From positions 62,001-126,000 of the forward strand of contig CAZJUQ010000054.1 of NCBI GenBank assembly GCA_964549335.1: 64,000 nucleotides of DNA, in the 5' to 3' direction. The number at the start of each line of letters is the position of its first letter. Within the stretch, counting starts at the first letter, position 1. This document shows positions 53,901 through 61,860 of the stretch, piece by piece. This DNA is from Sulfidibacterium sp964549335. Its GTDB lineage: Bacteria > Bacteroidota > Bacteroidia > Bacteroidales > F082. The position numbers and the translations under genes were made by a program. The notes under the pieces were generated by a model. It ran no database searches. It was not told the origin of the DNA and saw only the letters and a list, made by a program, of their open reading frames with translations.

Positions 53901-54180
53901 TGTAGGTATAACTGTCAATACCTATGTTGTAAACAACTTCGTTGGCAATACTGTCGAGATAATAACTTTCTCTTGCCTTTTCAATCGAATCGAGCAAATA
54001 CTGTTCTCTTGCTTCGTTTCCCCCTGCAAGTTTTTTTGCTTGTTGCAAAGCCACGTTGCTTGCGGCATATTCTTTGGCTTTCTTTTCCACCCTTGAAGTT
54101 ACCACGGTGAAACTCAACTGATAAAGACATACCAACGCAAACGAAATGGCAAAAAACTTGATAGCTCCTTTGTTTTGCAT
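50971..54180 (-). CDS. secDF: Protein translocase subunit SecDF (fused)
   Basis: A 1069-residue fused SecD-SecF, a proton-driven RND-type factor that pulls secreted proteins across the inner membrane. The SecD half has INLGLDLKGGMNVVLEV, GRILIELPGIKDPERV and GMAVDANVIIYERIKEE. The SecF half has GLNFGVDFTGGRTYVIRF and SINDTVIIFDRIRE. A charged low-complexity insert in the first periplasmic domain (about residues 280-350) makes it longer than typical proteobacterial SecD plus SecF. The C-terminus is a lysine-rich tail. It has its own promoter and terminator. Confidence 0.97.
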   Translation of the reverse strand: MQNKGAIKFFAISFALVCLYQLSFTVVTSRVEKKAKEYAASNVALQQAKKLAGGNEAREQYLLDSIEKARESYYLDSIANEVVYNIGIDSYTYKECKEREINLGLDLKGGMNVVLEVSVSDIIDALSGHSEDPTFRKAMKMAKEMQKNSNKDFVTLFGEAFQKIDPNARLASIFLYEFKDKGITTTSTNDEVLKVIKKEADGAIDRSFQILRTRIDRFGVSQPNIQKLATSGRILIELPGIKDPERVRKLLQGTAKLEFWETYNFSEIFQYFDQANKKLAEVEQLNEEENGKNTDANTNAGEEKSVKGEKPASVSAGQDTAVTAKSSDTTKNKLLEQIEKDTSNIAKKEQSFEEYAKKNPLYAYLRPSYYQTENGKFAPAQSARVGVAAIKDTARINNMLRKVKDIFPRDLRFAWAVKPDPRTPDVLELIALKASTRDGSAALGGDVIVDARKDFDQNGKVSVDLQMNSQGAKIWKRLTADNIGRQIAIVLDGYVYSFPVVNGEIPNGRSSISGGGMTVEEAKDLANILKAGKLPASAHIVEEAVVGPSLGREAVKAGMNSFILAFILVLAYMIAYYNKAGWVASFALIVNVFFLFGVLASLGAVLTLPGIAGIVLTLGMAVDANVIIYERIKEEVRAGKGIRLAIADGYKNAYSAIIDGNVTTLLTGIVLYVFGTGPVQGFATTLIIGLLSSLFTAIFISRLLFTNMLEKNKKISFSNKFTANTLSNTNFDFIGWRKKAYIFSGLLITISLVSLFTRGLNFGVDFTGGRTYVIRFDKDVNTEAIRKVLTKEFENIAPEVKTFGPSSQIKVTTKYLIDADESINADSIIQRKLYDGLKAFYKTPLKYKDFTSDTEGENKLLGILSSQKIGPTIAYDIREKAYFAIFFALIIIFVYIALRFKKWQYGVGGVLALFHDTIITMGMFSLFYGIMPFNMEVDQSFIAAILTIIGYSINDTVIIFDRIRENTTLFPKHTLKRNMNEGLNATLARTMNTSGTTLVVLLMIFLFGGEVIRGFVFALLIGILIGTYSSVFTASPIAYDLLKGDKNDKAIEAKNEEAERKRKKKSKKK

Positions 54181-54224
54181 TTGAAATTAGATATTTATGA
54201 TTTTACTTAAATTTTTTAAGGGTG

Positions 54225-54255
54225 CAAAAATAGAATAATATTTTATATAAACAAT
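54225..54255 (-). promoter_or_regulatory. Promoter of secDF
   Basis: On the minus strand TATTTTTG (54232-54225) matches TAnnTTTG. ATTG (54255-54252) is a near match to TTTG with a 19-nt spacer. The predicted leader is about 38 nt. Confidence 0.6.
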
Positions 54256-54267
54256 GTACAATACAAT

Positions 54268-55764
54268 TTATCTTACTGTTTTCCTATCGTTTTTTATTAT
54301 GGAAATAAATTCCTTAATGTTTAACAGTTTTAAAGCAAATGCCGTTAAGGTTCCGAAAGTTAAAAATATCATTATGTTTTTATGCCAGCTTAATGCGGAA
54401 AAGGTGTTTATTAAATAACCCGAAAAGAAGATTAAGAGAACGGCGGCAAAAAATTTCAGTATCCACATTTTAGAAAAATCGAGTTTAAAATATTTAAATG
54501 CAAGGGACATTTGCAATACTGCCGTTATTGTTTGTGCCCCGAGGCTTGCATATGCCGAACCTATGGCATGATAACCGGGGATTAAAATAAAATTCAACAA
54601 CAGATTTGTAACAAGACCCGTCAGAGCAATCAGGTTCAGGGCTTTCAAATTGTTGTTTGCCGTAAGCAAGGTGCCGAAAATATAATTGGACGATACGGCG
54701 ACAAAACTGAACATCAATATTTTAAAAATATGTTGCGATTGCATGATGCGGTTAGCGAAACCGATTAAAGTTTCGCCTTGGTGTCGGGTGTACATAAGCT
54801 CCATGATGTTTTTTCCGAAAAAGGTTGCCGTTGCTGCAATCAAAAGGGCACCCGTAATAATGATTGAGAAAGATATCCGTACCAATTTACCAACGGGCAT
54901 ATGCTCTTTTATCATTTTCGAAAACAGGGGAAGCAGCAAAACGGCAAAAAGGTAAGCAAAGTTTTGTCCGGCATCAAGGAGCCTGTATGCAAGGGCATAA
55001 ACGCCCGACTGCTCGGCACCGAGTGGCGAAGGCAAAAGACGTTCGAGCAAAACGGTATCAATGCGATTGTAAAAACTCATTATCAAAACCAAAAGAGCAA
55101 AAGGGATACTCTTTTTTATTATCATCAAAAAAAATGCGGTATTCCAGTTTAATTTCAACTTACCCGATTTGTTAAGAACTGCCGTCAAAGCTATCAGTAC
55201 GGTTATTCCGTATGCCAATGTTTGCGAATATACATACCACTCTATTTTGAAACTTGCGGGAAACCAGCCGCTCCATAAAATAGCTCCCACAAAAAGTATC
55301 ATTAATATTCTGTCGAGTATTGACAGAAAACTGTCGGTCTTAAAAAGTAAAAGTCCCGAAATATTGGAACGTAAATACAAAATAAACGAAAGCAAAAACT
55401 GATTGAAACCCACCCAAGCCAAAATGTAAAGTTGGCGTCCTCTGTAGCCTATAAGTATTCCGACGGCAAAAATTATGAAGGCATAAACTAATCCGAGCAG
55501 AAGCTTCAAACTTGCAATACCCGCCAGATGCTTGTTTAAAAGCTGGTTGTTTTGCGCTATGTTTCTATTGTTGAAATTGGTAATTCCCAAATCGAGGAAA
55601 ATAAAAAAGAGGAAGGAGAAGTTGAATATGGAGAAATAGAAACCGTACTCGTCGGTACCCACGACATTTTGCACCTGCCTGTCAATACCGAGTATCCAAA
55701 AAGGCTTAACAAGCAAGTTTAAAAAAAGTAACAGGGCCAGATTTTTCAGAAATTTTCCGTGCAT
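54268..55764 (-). CDS. Oligosaccharide flippase / polysaccharide biosynthesis protein (Wzx-like)
   Basis: A 498-residue integral membrane protein with about 14 hydrophobic segments, of the MOP superfamily. Features include an N-terminal LINLLVKPFWILGID-like segment, FYFSIFNFSFLFFIFLDLGITNFN and a conserved middle GVYALAYRLLDAGQNF. It probably flips a lipid-linked oligosaccharide across the inner membrane. The ATG at 55764 (MHGKFLKNL) is chosen over an upstream start at 55800 that would overlap rnhB. A TACTTTTG box sits only 4 nt before this ATG. Confidence 0.85.
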   Translation of the reverse strand: MHGKFLKNLALLLFLNLLVKPFWILGIDRQVQNVVGTDEYGFYFSIFNFSFLFFIFLDLGITNFNNRNIAQNNQLLNKHLAGIASLKLLLGLVYAFIIFAVGILIGYRGRQLYILAWVGFNQFLLSFILYLRSNISGLLLFKTDSFLSILDRILMILFVGAILWSGWFPASFKIEWYVYSQTLAYGITVLIALTAVLNKSGKLKLNWNTAFFLMIIKKSIPFALLVLIMSFYNRIDTVLLERLLPSPLGAEQSGVYALAYRLLDAGQNFAYLFAVLLLPLFSKMIKEHMPVGKLVRISFSIIITGALLIAATATFFGKNIMELMYTRHQGETLIGFANRIMQSQHIFKILMFSFVAVSSNYIFGTLLTANNNLKALNLIALTGLVTNLLLNFILIPGYHAIGSAYASLGAQTITAVLQMSLAFKYFKLDFSKMWILKFFAAVLLIFFSGYLINTFSALSWHKNIMIFLTFGTLTAFALKLLNIKEFISIIKNDRKTVR

Positions 55765-55768
55765 TTTG

Positions 55769-55776
55769 CAAAAGTA
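55769..55776 (-). promoter_or_regulatory. -7 promoter box abutting the flippase start codon
   Basis: The minus strand reads TACTTTTG, then CAAA, then ATG, the same spacing as at rbfA. A start 5 nt after the box would fall on the A of ATG. Confidence 0.5.
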
Positions 55777-55796
55777 AAAAAAACCCCCACCTATTC

Positions 55797-56402
55797 TCAA
55801 CCGTCCAAATCCAACTTTAATTGAATGTGAAAATTAAAACTTTTACGGTGATAAGGTGACAATCCGAGGTTTTGTATGCTAAGTTTATGTTGTTTGGTAG
55901 GGTATCCTTTGTTTTTGTTCCAGAAATAGCCGGGAAATTCATCATTTAATTTTCTCATGTAATCGTCGCGGTAAGTTTTTGCCAAAATAGATGCCGCCGC
56001 TATGGACATATATTTAGCATCTCCCTTAACAACGCATACATGTTTAATATCTTTATATTTTTTAAATCTGTTTCCGTCAATCAATAGCAATTCAGGTTTT
56101 ACCGATAAATTGTCAATGGCGAGGTGCATTGCCAGAAATGATGCGTTGAGAATATTTATTTCGTCTATTTTATTATTGTCAACCGAAGCCACCGCCCAGG
56201 AGAGAGCTTCGTTTTCTATAATTTTTCGAAGTTGGTTCCGTTTCTTCTCACTCAACTTTTTCGAGTCGTTAAGCATTTGATTTGAAAACCCCGGGGGCAG
56301 TATTACCGCCGCCGCAAATACAGGTCCCGCCAAACAACCTCGTCCCGCCTCGTCGCAACCCGCCTCCACCGCGGTGATGTCAGAATATCTTTCAATAAGC
56401 AT
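55797..56402 (-). CDS. rnhB: Ribonuclease HII
   Basis: A 201-residue enzyme that cuts RNA in RNA-DNA hybrids and removes misincorporated ribonucleotides. The active site is visible as GCDEAGRGCLAGPV, LLIDGNRF and the later ASILAKTYRDDYM. The ATG at 56402 gives MLIERYSD; an upstream in-frame codon would add a hydrophobic leader not found in the family. Its start lies 11 nt inside the upstream membrane protein gene, so the two are coupled. Confidence 0.95.
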   Translation of the reverse strand: MLIERYSDITAVEAGCDEAGRGCLAGPVFAAAVILPPGFSNQMLNDSKKLSEKKRNQLRKIIENEALSWAVASVDNNKIDEINILNASFLAMHLAIDNLSVKPELLLIDGNRFKKYKDIKHVCVVKGDAKYMSIAAASILAKTYRDDYMRKLNDEFPGYFWNKNKGYPTKQHKLSIQNLGLSPYHRKSFNFHIQLKLDLDG

Positions 56403-57384
56403 TATACAAATATAAATAGTGATCAAACAAAACAAGAACCAACAAAACAAAAATCGCTGTCTCCGACAGTTTTTTTCTTTTTACAAAACGCAGATAGTCG
56501 TTAACGGCAACGGCAGCCGGAACAAACAACAAGGCAAAAAACTGCAAATCGTCAGATAAAAAAAGATATATAACAGCTAAAAAAACAGATAAATATATAA
56601 TTATACTCACGTTTCTGCGCTTCAATATTTTTCTTCGGTACAAATTTTTGTAACCGGTAAAAAGAGCCGAAACAAAAAGTATTAATATTAAAACCAAAAC
56701 GGATATGGAAATAATATCAGAGGGCATAACCACCGAAAATCCCGCATTTGAAATATGCAGACAATTATCCGCTACCTCTTGTAAACCGTCTGTCCAAAAA
56801 GCATATGCAAACAGGTACAAAAAAGGTGTAACCACCCCGAGCAAAACACTAAGAAATGAACGCAAATCGTTTATCCGGTGCGAAACAAGTCCCAAAAACC
56901 GAACAGCCAACAAAATTATCATGGGCGGATAAAAAAGAGTCATCAAACCCACAAGCAAACCGCCGTTAAAAGATTTAATCCTGTTGTTGCCGGCTTGTGC
57001 CGTACCAAACAAATTGAACAGAAAAAGCGCAAGTAAAAAGTTGATAAAAATCACCGGCAACATACGGGTAAACCTATGCAAGGAGGAGGCAAACAACAGG
57101 TATAAAAAAAACGACACATATGATGTTTTTCCGGACAAGCCGAAATTAACGGCCAATGCATTTATTACCAGTCCCGTTGCCAATGTTAACAAAAAAGCCG
57201 TCAGTGTATCGAACCAAACAAATTTTACCGGTATGGCAAGGTAAAGAGAGTATAGAGGAGCTTGCCATTGAGGCATTACAGGTTTAACGGGAACAACGAA
57301 TGACGGGAACCATATTACAACAGCTATTACCAGCGCAAACAGAAAACGCGACAAATATGCCGAATTGAAAAAGCGCAGCAACAT
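56392..57384 (-). CDS. DUF6427-family polytopic membrane protein
   Basis: A 330-residue protein with about ten hydrophobic segments and few charged loops. The N-terminus MLLRFFNSAYLSRFLFALV and the position between purD and a conserved cytoplasmic enzyme fit the Bacteroidota DUF6427 family. No function is known and I see no catalytic motif. It starts 5 nt after purD ends and overlaps rnhB, so purD, this gene and rnhB form one operon. Confidence 0.7.
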   Translation of the reverse strand: MLLRFFNSAYLSRFLFALVIAVVIWFPSFVVPVKPVMPQWQAPLYSLYLAIPVKFVWFDTLTAFLLTLATGLVINALAVNFGLSGKTSYVSFFLYLLFASSLHRFTRMLPVIFINFLLALFLFNLFGTAQAGNNRIKSFNGGLLVGLMTLFYPPMIILLAVRFLGLVSHRINDLRSFLSVLLGVVTPFLYLFAYAFWTDGLQEVADNCLHISNAGFSVVMPSDIISISVLVLILILFVSALFTGYKNLYRRKILKRRNVSIIIYLSVFLAVIYLFLSDDLQFFALLFVPAAVAVNDYLRFVKRKKLSETAIFVLLVLVLFDHYLYLYNAY

Positions 57385-57389
57385 AACTA

Positions 57390-58685
57390 TTATTGTATAA
57401 TTTTGTTTTTAAGGTCGAAACCTATATCGCGCCTGTAATATTTACCCTCGAAATCTATATGTTCAACGTTTTGATAAGCGGTTTGAAGGGCTTCGTCCAT
57501 GGTATTTCCGTATGCCGTAACCGCAATAACCCTTCCCCCGCTTGTTTTCAGCCTGTCGCTTTCAATATCTTTGGAGGTGCCGGCATGAAACAGGATACAG
57601 TTGTTAACGCTTTGGGTACCTTCAATAATTTTTCCTTTTTCGTAACTTTCGGGATACCCGCCCGAAACCAGCATTACCGATGCCGCATAACGGTCGTCTA
57701 TCTCCAACTCAACCTCATCCAAAGTTTGGTTTCCCACGGCTTCGAAAAGTTCCACCATATCGGATTTTATCCTCGGTATTACCGATTCGGCTTCGGGGTC
57801 TCCCATACGGCAGTTGTATTCAATAACGTAAGGTTCTCCATCCGAAATCATAAGCCCGAAAAATATGAAACCTTTGTATTCCAAGCCGTCGGCGATGAGC
57901 CCTTCAACTGTAGGTTTAATAATTTTTGTCTCTATCTTACCCAGCAGTTCGTCGGTTGCAAAAGGTACCGGTGAAACGGAGCCCATTCCTCCGGTATTCA
58001 AACCGGTATCACCTTCGCCAATACGTTTGTAATCTTTGGCTACGGGTAAAACCTTATACGATTTTCCGTCGGCAAGTACAAATGCCGAAAGTTCAATTCC
58101 CGTCAAAAACTCTTCTATTACAACTTTTGCGGAAGCAGTTCCGAACTTAGCCCCGTTTATCATCTCGGTAAGTTCCTCTTTTGCTTTTTGCAAATCATCG
58201 ATTATAAGCACACCCTTTCCGGCAGCCAACCCGTCGGCTTTTAAAACATACGGAGGATTAAGCGATTCCAGAAAACGGTACCCGTCTTCCAAACTGTTTT
58301 CGTCAAAACTCTTGTAATTTGCGGTGGGAATATTATGCCGTTTCATGAATTTTTTGGCAAAACTCTTACTTCCCTCCAATGCCGCCGCCGCCTTAACGGG
58401 TCCTATCACGTTAACATAACTCAAATCCCTGCTGTTTTTAAAAAAGTCGTGTATTCCGTCAACGAGGGGTTTTTCGGGACCTACCACCACCATATCCACA
58501 TCGTTTTCAACGACAAACTGTTTTATGGCTTCAAAGTTTTCCAGTTCCAACGGCACATTGGTTCCCACCGAGGCGGTTCCCGCATTTCCGGGAGCTATAT
58601 AAAGCTTATCTAACTTTTTACTCTGCGAAATTTTCCATGCCAAAGCGTGTTCTCTTCCTCCCGAACCAAGTAATAATATATTCAT
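57390..58685 (-). CDS. purD: Phosphoribosylamine-glycine ligase
   Basis: A 431-residue ATP-grasp enzyme for the second step of purine synthesis. The N-terminal MNILLLGSGGREHALAWKI, VVGPEKPLVDGI, YVLKADGLAAGKGVLI, GLNTGGMGSVSPVPF and EYNCRMGDPEAESVIPRI are all family signatures. The length is normal. It is the first gene of an operon with the DUF6427 membrane protein and rnhB. Confidence 0.97.
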   Translation of the reverse strand: MNILLLGSGGREHALAWKISQSKKLDKLYIAPGNAGTASVGTNVPLELENFEAIKQFVVENDVDMVVVGPEKPLVDGIHDFFKNSRDLSYVNVIGPVKAAAALEGSKSFAKKFMKRHNIPTANYKSFDENSLEDGYRFLESLNPPYVLKADGLAAGKGVLIIDDLQKAKEELTEMINGAKFGTASAKVVIEEFLTGIELSAFVLADGKSYKVLPVAKDYKRIGEGDTGLNTGGMGSVSPVPFATDELLGKIETKIIKPTVEGLIADGLEYKGFIFFGLMISDGEPYVIEYNCRMGDPEAESVIPRIKSDMVELFEAVGNQTLDEVELEIDDRYAASVMLVSGGYPESYEKGKIIEGTQSVNNCILFHAGTSKDIESDRLKTSGGRVIAVTAYGNTMDEALQTAYQNVEHIDFEGKYYRRDIGFDLKNKIIQ

Positions 58686-58711
58686 ATCCGTAATCTGTTT
58701 TTATTTTATTA

Positions 58712-59857
58712 TCAATCGAAAACCGTCTTTTCTATGGCTCTCCAAAGTCTTTCGGCAGTTTTGTCCCAACTGAAATAGCTTCTTCTCTCTTTTCCTCTTT
58801 GCACCAACTGCTTACGCAAAGACGAATCTCGGGCAATTTTTTTCATTGCCGACGCTATTTGCCGCACATCATTAGGATTTACGAGCAAAGCTGCATCCCC
58901 GGCAACTTCGGGCATTGATGTCGTATTGGAAGTTATTACCGGCACTTCGGCGTAAAAAGCCTCGACAATAGGTATTCCGAAACCTTCGAAAAGCGACACA
59001 TATGTAAGTGCCAATGCAGCTCCGAGAACTTTGTAAAGCTCGCCGGGCTCAAGCCTGCCGGTAAATATCACATCATTCTTGTACCGCGTGTTTTCATACA
59101 TCTGTTTTATTTCGTCGTTAGAAAACATCTTTGACCCAACCAGTAAAAGTTTGGTATCGTCACCAGTGTCGCTCTTGTATATGTCGAAAGCCTTTAAAAG
59201 GTTGCCAAGATTTTTTCGCCTGTTGAACGCCCCGATAAATACAAAATAGTTTTCACCGCCACTGTATTTAGCTCTAACACGGTGTTTCTCCTCCTCGCCC
59301 AGCGGTCTGAAATTTTCATTGGCACCGTTGTAAACCACATCAATATTTCCGGGTGCAATATCGTACAACTTGACTATATCTTGTTTGGAATATTCCGAAA
59401 CCGTTGCAATACGGTCGGCTTTCTTCACAAACAACGGCGTATAATGCAAATAATATTTCCTTACCATCCAAGGCAAAATGTCGGGATGATATTCAAAATT
59501 CAAATCGTGTACTATCAACAGGTTCTTAAACTTGCTGCTTAACGAATTGAAAGCATCGGGCGAAATGAAAATATCGGGCTTTATTTTGTTTAACACTCTC
59601 GGCAACGACTTTTCGAACCATAGATAAAACAGAAAAGGATGACGTGCTTGCGGCGGTACCAATACCGGAGTAACATTATCTGCAAAAATAAAATCGTCGT
59701 CCCAACGCCTGTCAAACAAAAAGTAAAATTTGTGCCCGGGATGATTTTTTACTATACGTTTGAACGACTCGTATGTAAACCAACCTATGCCTTCCAATTT
59801 GTTCTTTAACAACAAACGTGTGTTTACCGCTATCTTCAACCTTTTTACACCATCCAT
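58712..59857 (-). CDS. Glycosyltransferase family 4 (GT1/GT-B fold)
   Basis: A 381-residue GT-B glycosyltransferase. The donor-binding half shows FVFIGAFNRRKNLGNLLKAF, VIFTGRLEPGELYKVLGAA and the acidic motif SLFEGFGIPIVEAFYAEVPV. The acceptor half has LLIVHDLNFEYHPDILPW. It probably adds a hexose during surface polysaccharide synthesis. The ATG at 59857 is used. The family N-terminus normally begins at KIAVNTRLLL, so a TTG at 59839 is a real alternative, and the promoter box just upstream favours it or a leaderless transcript. purD lies 26 nt downstream. Confidence 0.88.
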   Translation of the reverse strand: MDGVKRLKIAVNTRLLLKNKLEGIGWFTYESFKRIVKNHPGHKFYFLFDRRWDDDFIFADNVTPVLVPPQARHPFLFYLWFEKSLPRVLNKIKPDIFISPDAFNSLSSKFKNLLIVHDLNFEYHPDILPWMVRKYYLHYTPLFVKKADRIATVSEYSKQDIVKLYDIAPGNIDVVYNGANENFRPLGEEEKHRVRAKYSGGENYFVFIGAFNRRKNLGNLLKAFDIYKSDTGDDTKLLLVGSKMFSNDEIKQMYENTRYKNDVIFTGRLEPGELYKVLGAALALTYVSLFEGFGIPIVEAFYAEVPVITSNTTSMPEVAGDAALLVNPNDVRQIASAMKKIARDSSLRKQLVQRGKERRSYFSWDKTAERLWRAIEKTVFD

Positions 59858-59864
59858 AAGATTG

Positions 59865-59872
59865 CAAATATA
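59865..59872 (-). promoter_or_regulatory. -7 promoter box of the GT4 gene
   Basis: The minus strand reads TATATTTG, a full TAnnTTTG match, 7 nt before the ATG at 59857. The predicted transcript starts at or next to that codon. Confidence 0.45.
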
Positions 59873-59961
59873 AACTTTTGACAAATACCGCCCATTTAAA
59901 ATTTCGCAATTTGGAATGCTTATATTTTTAGCTTTTTCCGGTTACTGTTAATTATTTAACA

Positions 59962-59969
59962 TATATTTG
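59962..59969 (+). promoter_or_regulatory. -7 promoter box of hypA
   Basis: TATATTTG matches TAnnTTTG and ends 23 nt before the hypA ATG. TTTC at 59935-59938 is a weak -33 with a 23-nt spacer. No obvious nickel-regulator (NikR) palindrome was seen. Confidence 0.55.
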
Positions 59970-59992
59970 CAACGTTAATAACACTAAAACCG

Positions 59993-60337
59993 ATGCACGA
60001 ACTGTCGATAGCAATGAGTATTGTTGATATTGCCGAAGAGGAAGCAAAAAAAGCAAATATCAAAAAGTTTGCGGCAATAGAGTTGGAGATAGGGACATTA
60101 TCGGGAATAGTGACCGAAGCTTTGGACTTTGCATGGCAAGAAGCCGTAAAAGGGAGTGTATTGCAAGATGCCGAATTAAAGGTGACGCCCGTAAAGGCTG
60201 TTGCCAGGTGCAACGATTGCGGACAAAATTTCGAAGCTCAAACACTTTATGATGCTTGCCCCGGATGCGGCAGTTATTTTACACGCCTGATAAAGGGTAA
60301 GGAAATGAAAATAAAATCGTTAACAGTTGATTTTTAA
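59993..60337 (+). CDS. hypA: Hydrogenase/urease nickel chaperone HypA
   Basis: A 114-residue nickel metallochaperone. The N-terminal MHE supplies the nickel site. A zinc site is formed by two CxxC pairs, CNDC and CPGC (about residues 73-95). Length is typical. It delivers nickel, with HypB, to a hydrogenase large subunit or to urease. It is the first of three genes transcribed with hypB and a nickel permease. Confidence 0.95.
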   Translation: MHELSIAMSIVDIAEEEAKKANIKKFAAIELEIGTLSGIVTEALDFAWQEAVKGSVLQDAELKVTPVKAVARCNDCGQNFEAQTLYDACPGCGSYFTRLIKGKEMKIKSLTVDF

Positions 60338-60352
60338 TTAAAAAAAAGTGAT

Positions 60353-61135
60353 ATGTGTTCGACATGCGGATGTGAAAACAGCAATGATGTATTGATAATG
60401 AAACCGGGAGACAAACCCGTTCATCACCATCACCATGACCATGAGCACCATGGACACCATCATGACCATGAGCATGGACATCATCACGGCGATGTTATCG
60501 AATTGGAAAAAGATATATTGACCGTGAACAATATGCTTGCGGAACGGAACCGCGGGTATTTCGAGGCGAAAAACATTACCGCCATAAACCTTGTCAGTTC
60601 GCCCGGCTCGGGAAAGACTTCGCTTCTGGAAAAAACGCTAACCGATTTGAAAGGGAAGTTCTCATTTTATGTAATCGAAGGCGACCAGCGAACTATGAAC
60701 GATGCCGAACGCATAGACAAAACCGAGATTCCCGTGGTTCAAATAAACACCGGACAAGGATGCCATTTGGACAGCAATATGATAAACAAAGCCGTAAAGC
60801 AGCTCAATCCCGTTGACAACTCAGTCATCTTTATAGAAAATGTGGGAAACCTTGTATGTCCGGCCATGTTCGACTTGGGTGAAAAATCGAGAGTGGTAAT
60901 AATAAGCGTTACCGAAGGCGACGACAAACCAGTCAAATATCCCGACATGTTTGCATCGGCAAATTTATGTATTATCAACAAAACCGACCTGTTGCCCTAT
61001 GTCGATTTCGACACTGAAAAAGCCAAAGAATATGCTTTGCGTGTAAATCCAGGTTTGGAATTTATTGAACTTTCGGCTCGCACAGGCGAAGGTATGGAAA
61101 CATGGTATAACTATCTTGAAAAAATCAGATTGTAA
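60353..61135 (+). CDS. hypB: Hydrogenase nickel incorporation GTPase HypB
   Basis: A 260-residue SIMIBI GTPase. The N-terminal MCSTCGC is the high-affinity nickel site. Residues about 23-48 are a dense His/Asp/Glu stretch that can store several nickel ions. The GTPase has P-loop SSPGSGKTSLLEK, IEGDQRT, FIENVGNLVCPAMFDLGE and the specificity motif NKTDLLPY. It starts 15 nt after hypA, and its stop overlaps the permease start by one base (TAATG). Confidence 0.96.
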   Translation: MCSTCGCENSNDVLIMKPGDKPVHHHHHDHEHHGHHHDHEHGHHHGDVIELEKDILTVNNMLAERNRGYFEAKNITAINLVSSPGSGKTSLLEKTLTDLKGKFSFYVIEGDQRTMNDAERIDKTEIPVVQINTGQGCHLDSNMINKAVKQLNPVDNSVIFIENVGNLVCPAMFDLGEKSRVVIISVTEGDDKPVKYPDMFASANLCIINKTDLLPYVDFDTEKAKEYALRVNPGLEFIELSARTGEGMETWYNYLEKIRL

Positions 61136-61860
61136 TGGAAGAACTTTTCAAAAACATGCCCTTTTTGTTCGGTCTGCTGGCTGCATTAATACATGTACTT
61201 TCCGGTCCCGACCATTTGGCAGCCGTAGGTCCGCTCGCTTTCAACACAAAAATGCGTTCGTGGCTTATCGGAATATCGTGGGGGTTAGGTCACATTACGG
61301 GAATGCTGTTGATAGGCGTTCTATTCTTCTTTTTCAAAGATTTGATTCCCGTGGAGCTTATCTCCACAAATTCGGACCGTATTGTCGGAATAATGTTAAT
61401 AGTAATAGGTATATGGGCATTTTACAGATTGTACCGCCAAAAAACAAAAAACAATCACGAACATTACCACTTGCACACAACACCCGCGGGCGATGCTGTT
61501 GTTCATTCACATGCCCACATTCACAACGCTCCTTTTGAGAAACATACACACAAACAAATTGAAAAACAGACGGTAAAAACAGCTCTCGGGATAGGAACGG
61601 TACACGGGCTTGCAGGGGTATCGCACATTATTGCCATGCTGCCAACCCTGGCATTTGCAAGCAAGGCAGGTTCGGTATTTTATCTACTGGGTTTTGCCGC
61701 AGGCACCTTAACGGCTATGGCGGGATTTTCGATAGTTATGGGATTTATTGCCCATTACACGGGCAAAAAACAAAAACCACATTTTTTTACCCTCTTTAGC
61801 GGCATTACCGCATCGTTTGCAATAATTACGGGCATCTACTGGATTTGGCTGAATTATTGA
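61135..61860 (+). CDS. Nickel permease, NicO/UreH-like
   Basis: A 241-residue membrane protein with about six hydrophobic segments. The first carries ALIHVLSGPDHLAAVGPLAF, which matches the HxxxxDH metal signature of nickel/cobalt permeases. A cytoplasmic His-rich loop (HEHYHLHTTP, HSHAHIHN, HTHKQ; about 103-145) and a second GTVHGLAGVSHIIAM motif follow. It should move Ni2+ across the inner membrane for HypA/HypB. Direction is not certain, since this superfamily includes exporters. Its end overlaps the convergent aroK end by 7 nt. Confidence 0.85.
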   Translation: MEELFKNMPFLFGLLAALIHVLSGPDHLAAVGPLAFNTKMRSWLIGISWGLGHITGMLLIGVLFFFFKDLIPVELISTNSDRIVGIMLIVIGIWAFYRLYRQKTKNNHEHYHLHTTPAGDAVVHSHAHIHNAPFEKHTHKQIEKQTVKTALGIGTVHGLAGVSHIIAMLPTLAFASKAGSVFYLLGFAAGTLTAMAGFSIVMGFIAHYTGKKQKPHFFTLFSGITASFAIITGIYWIWLNY

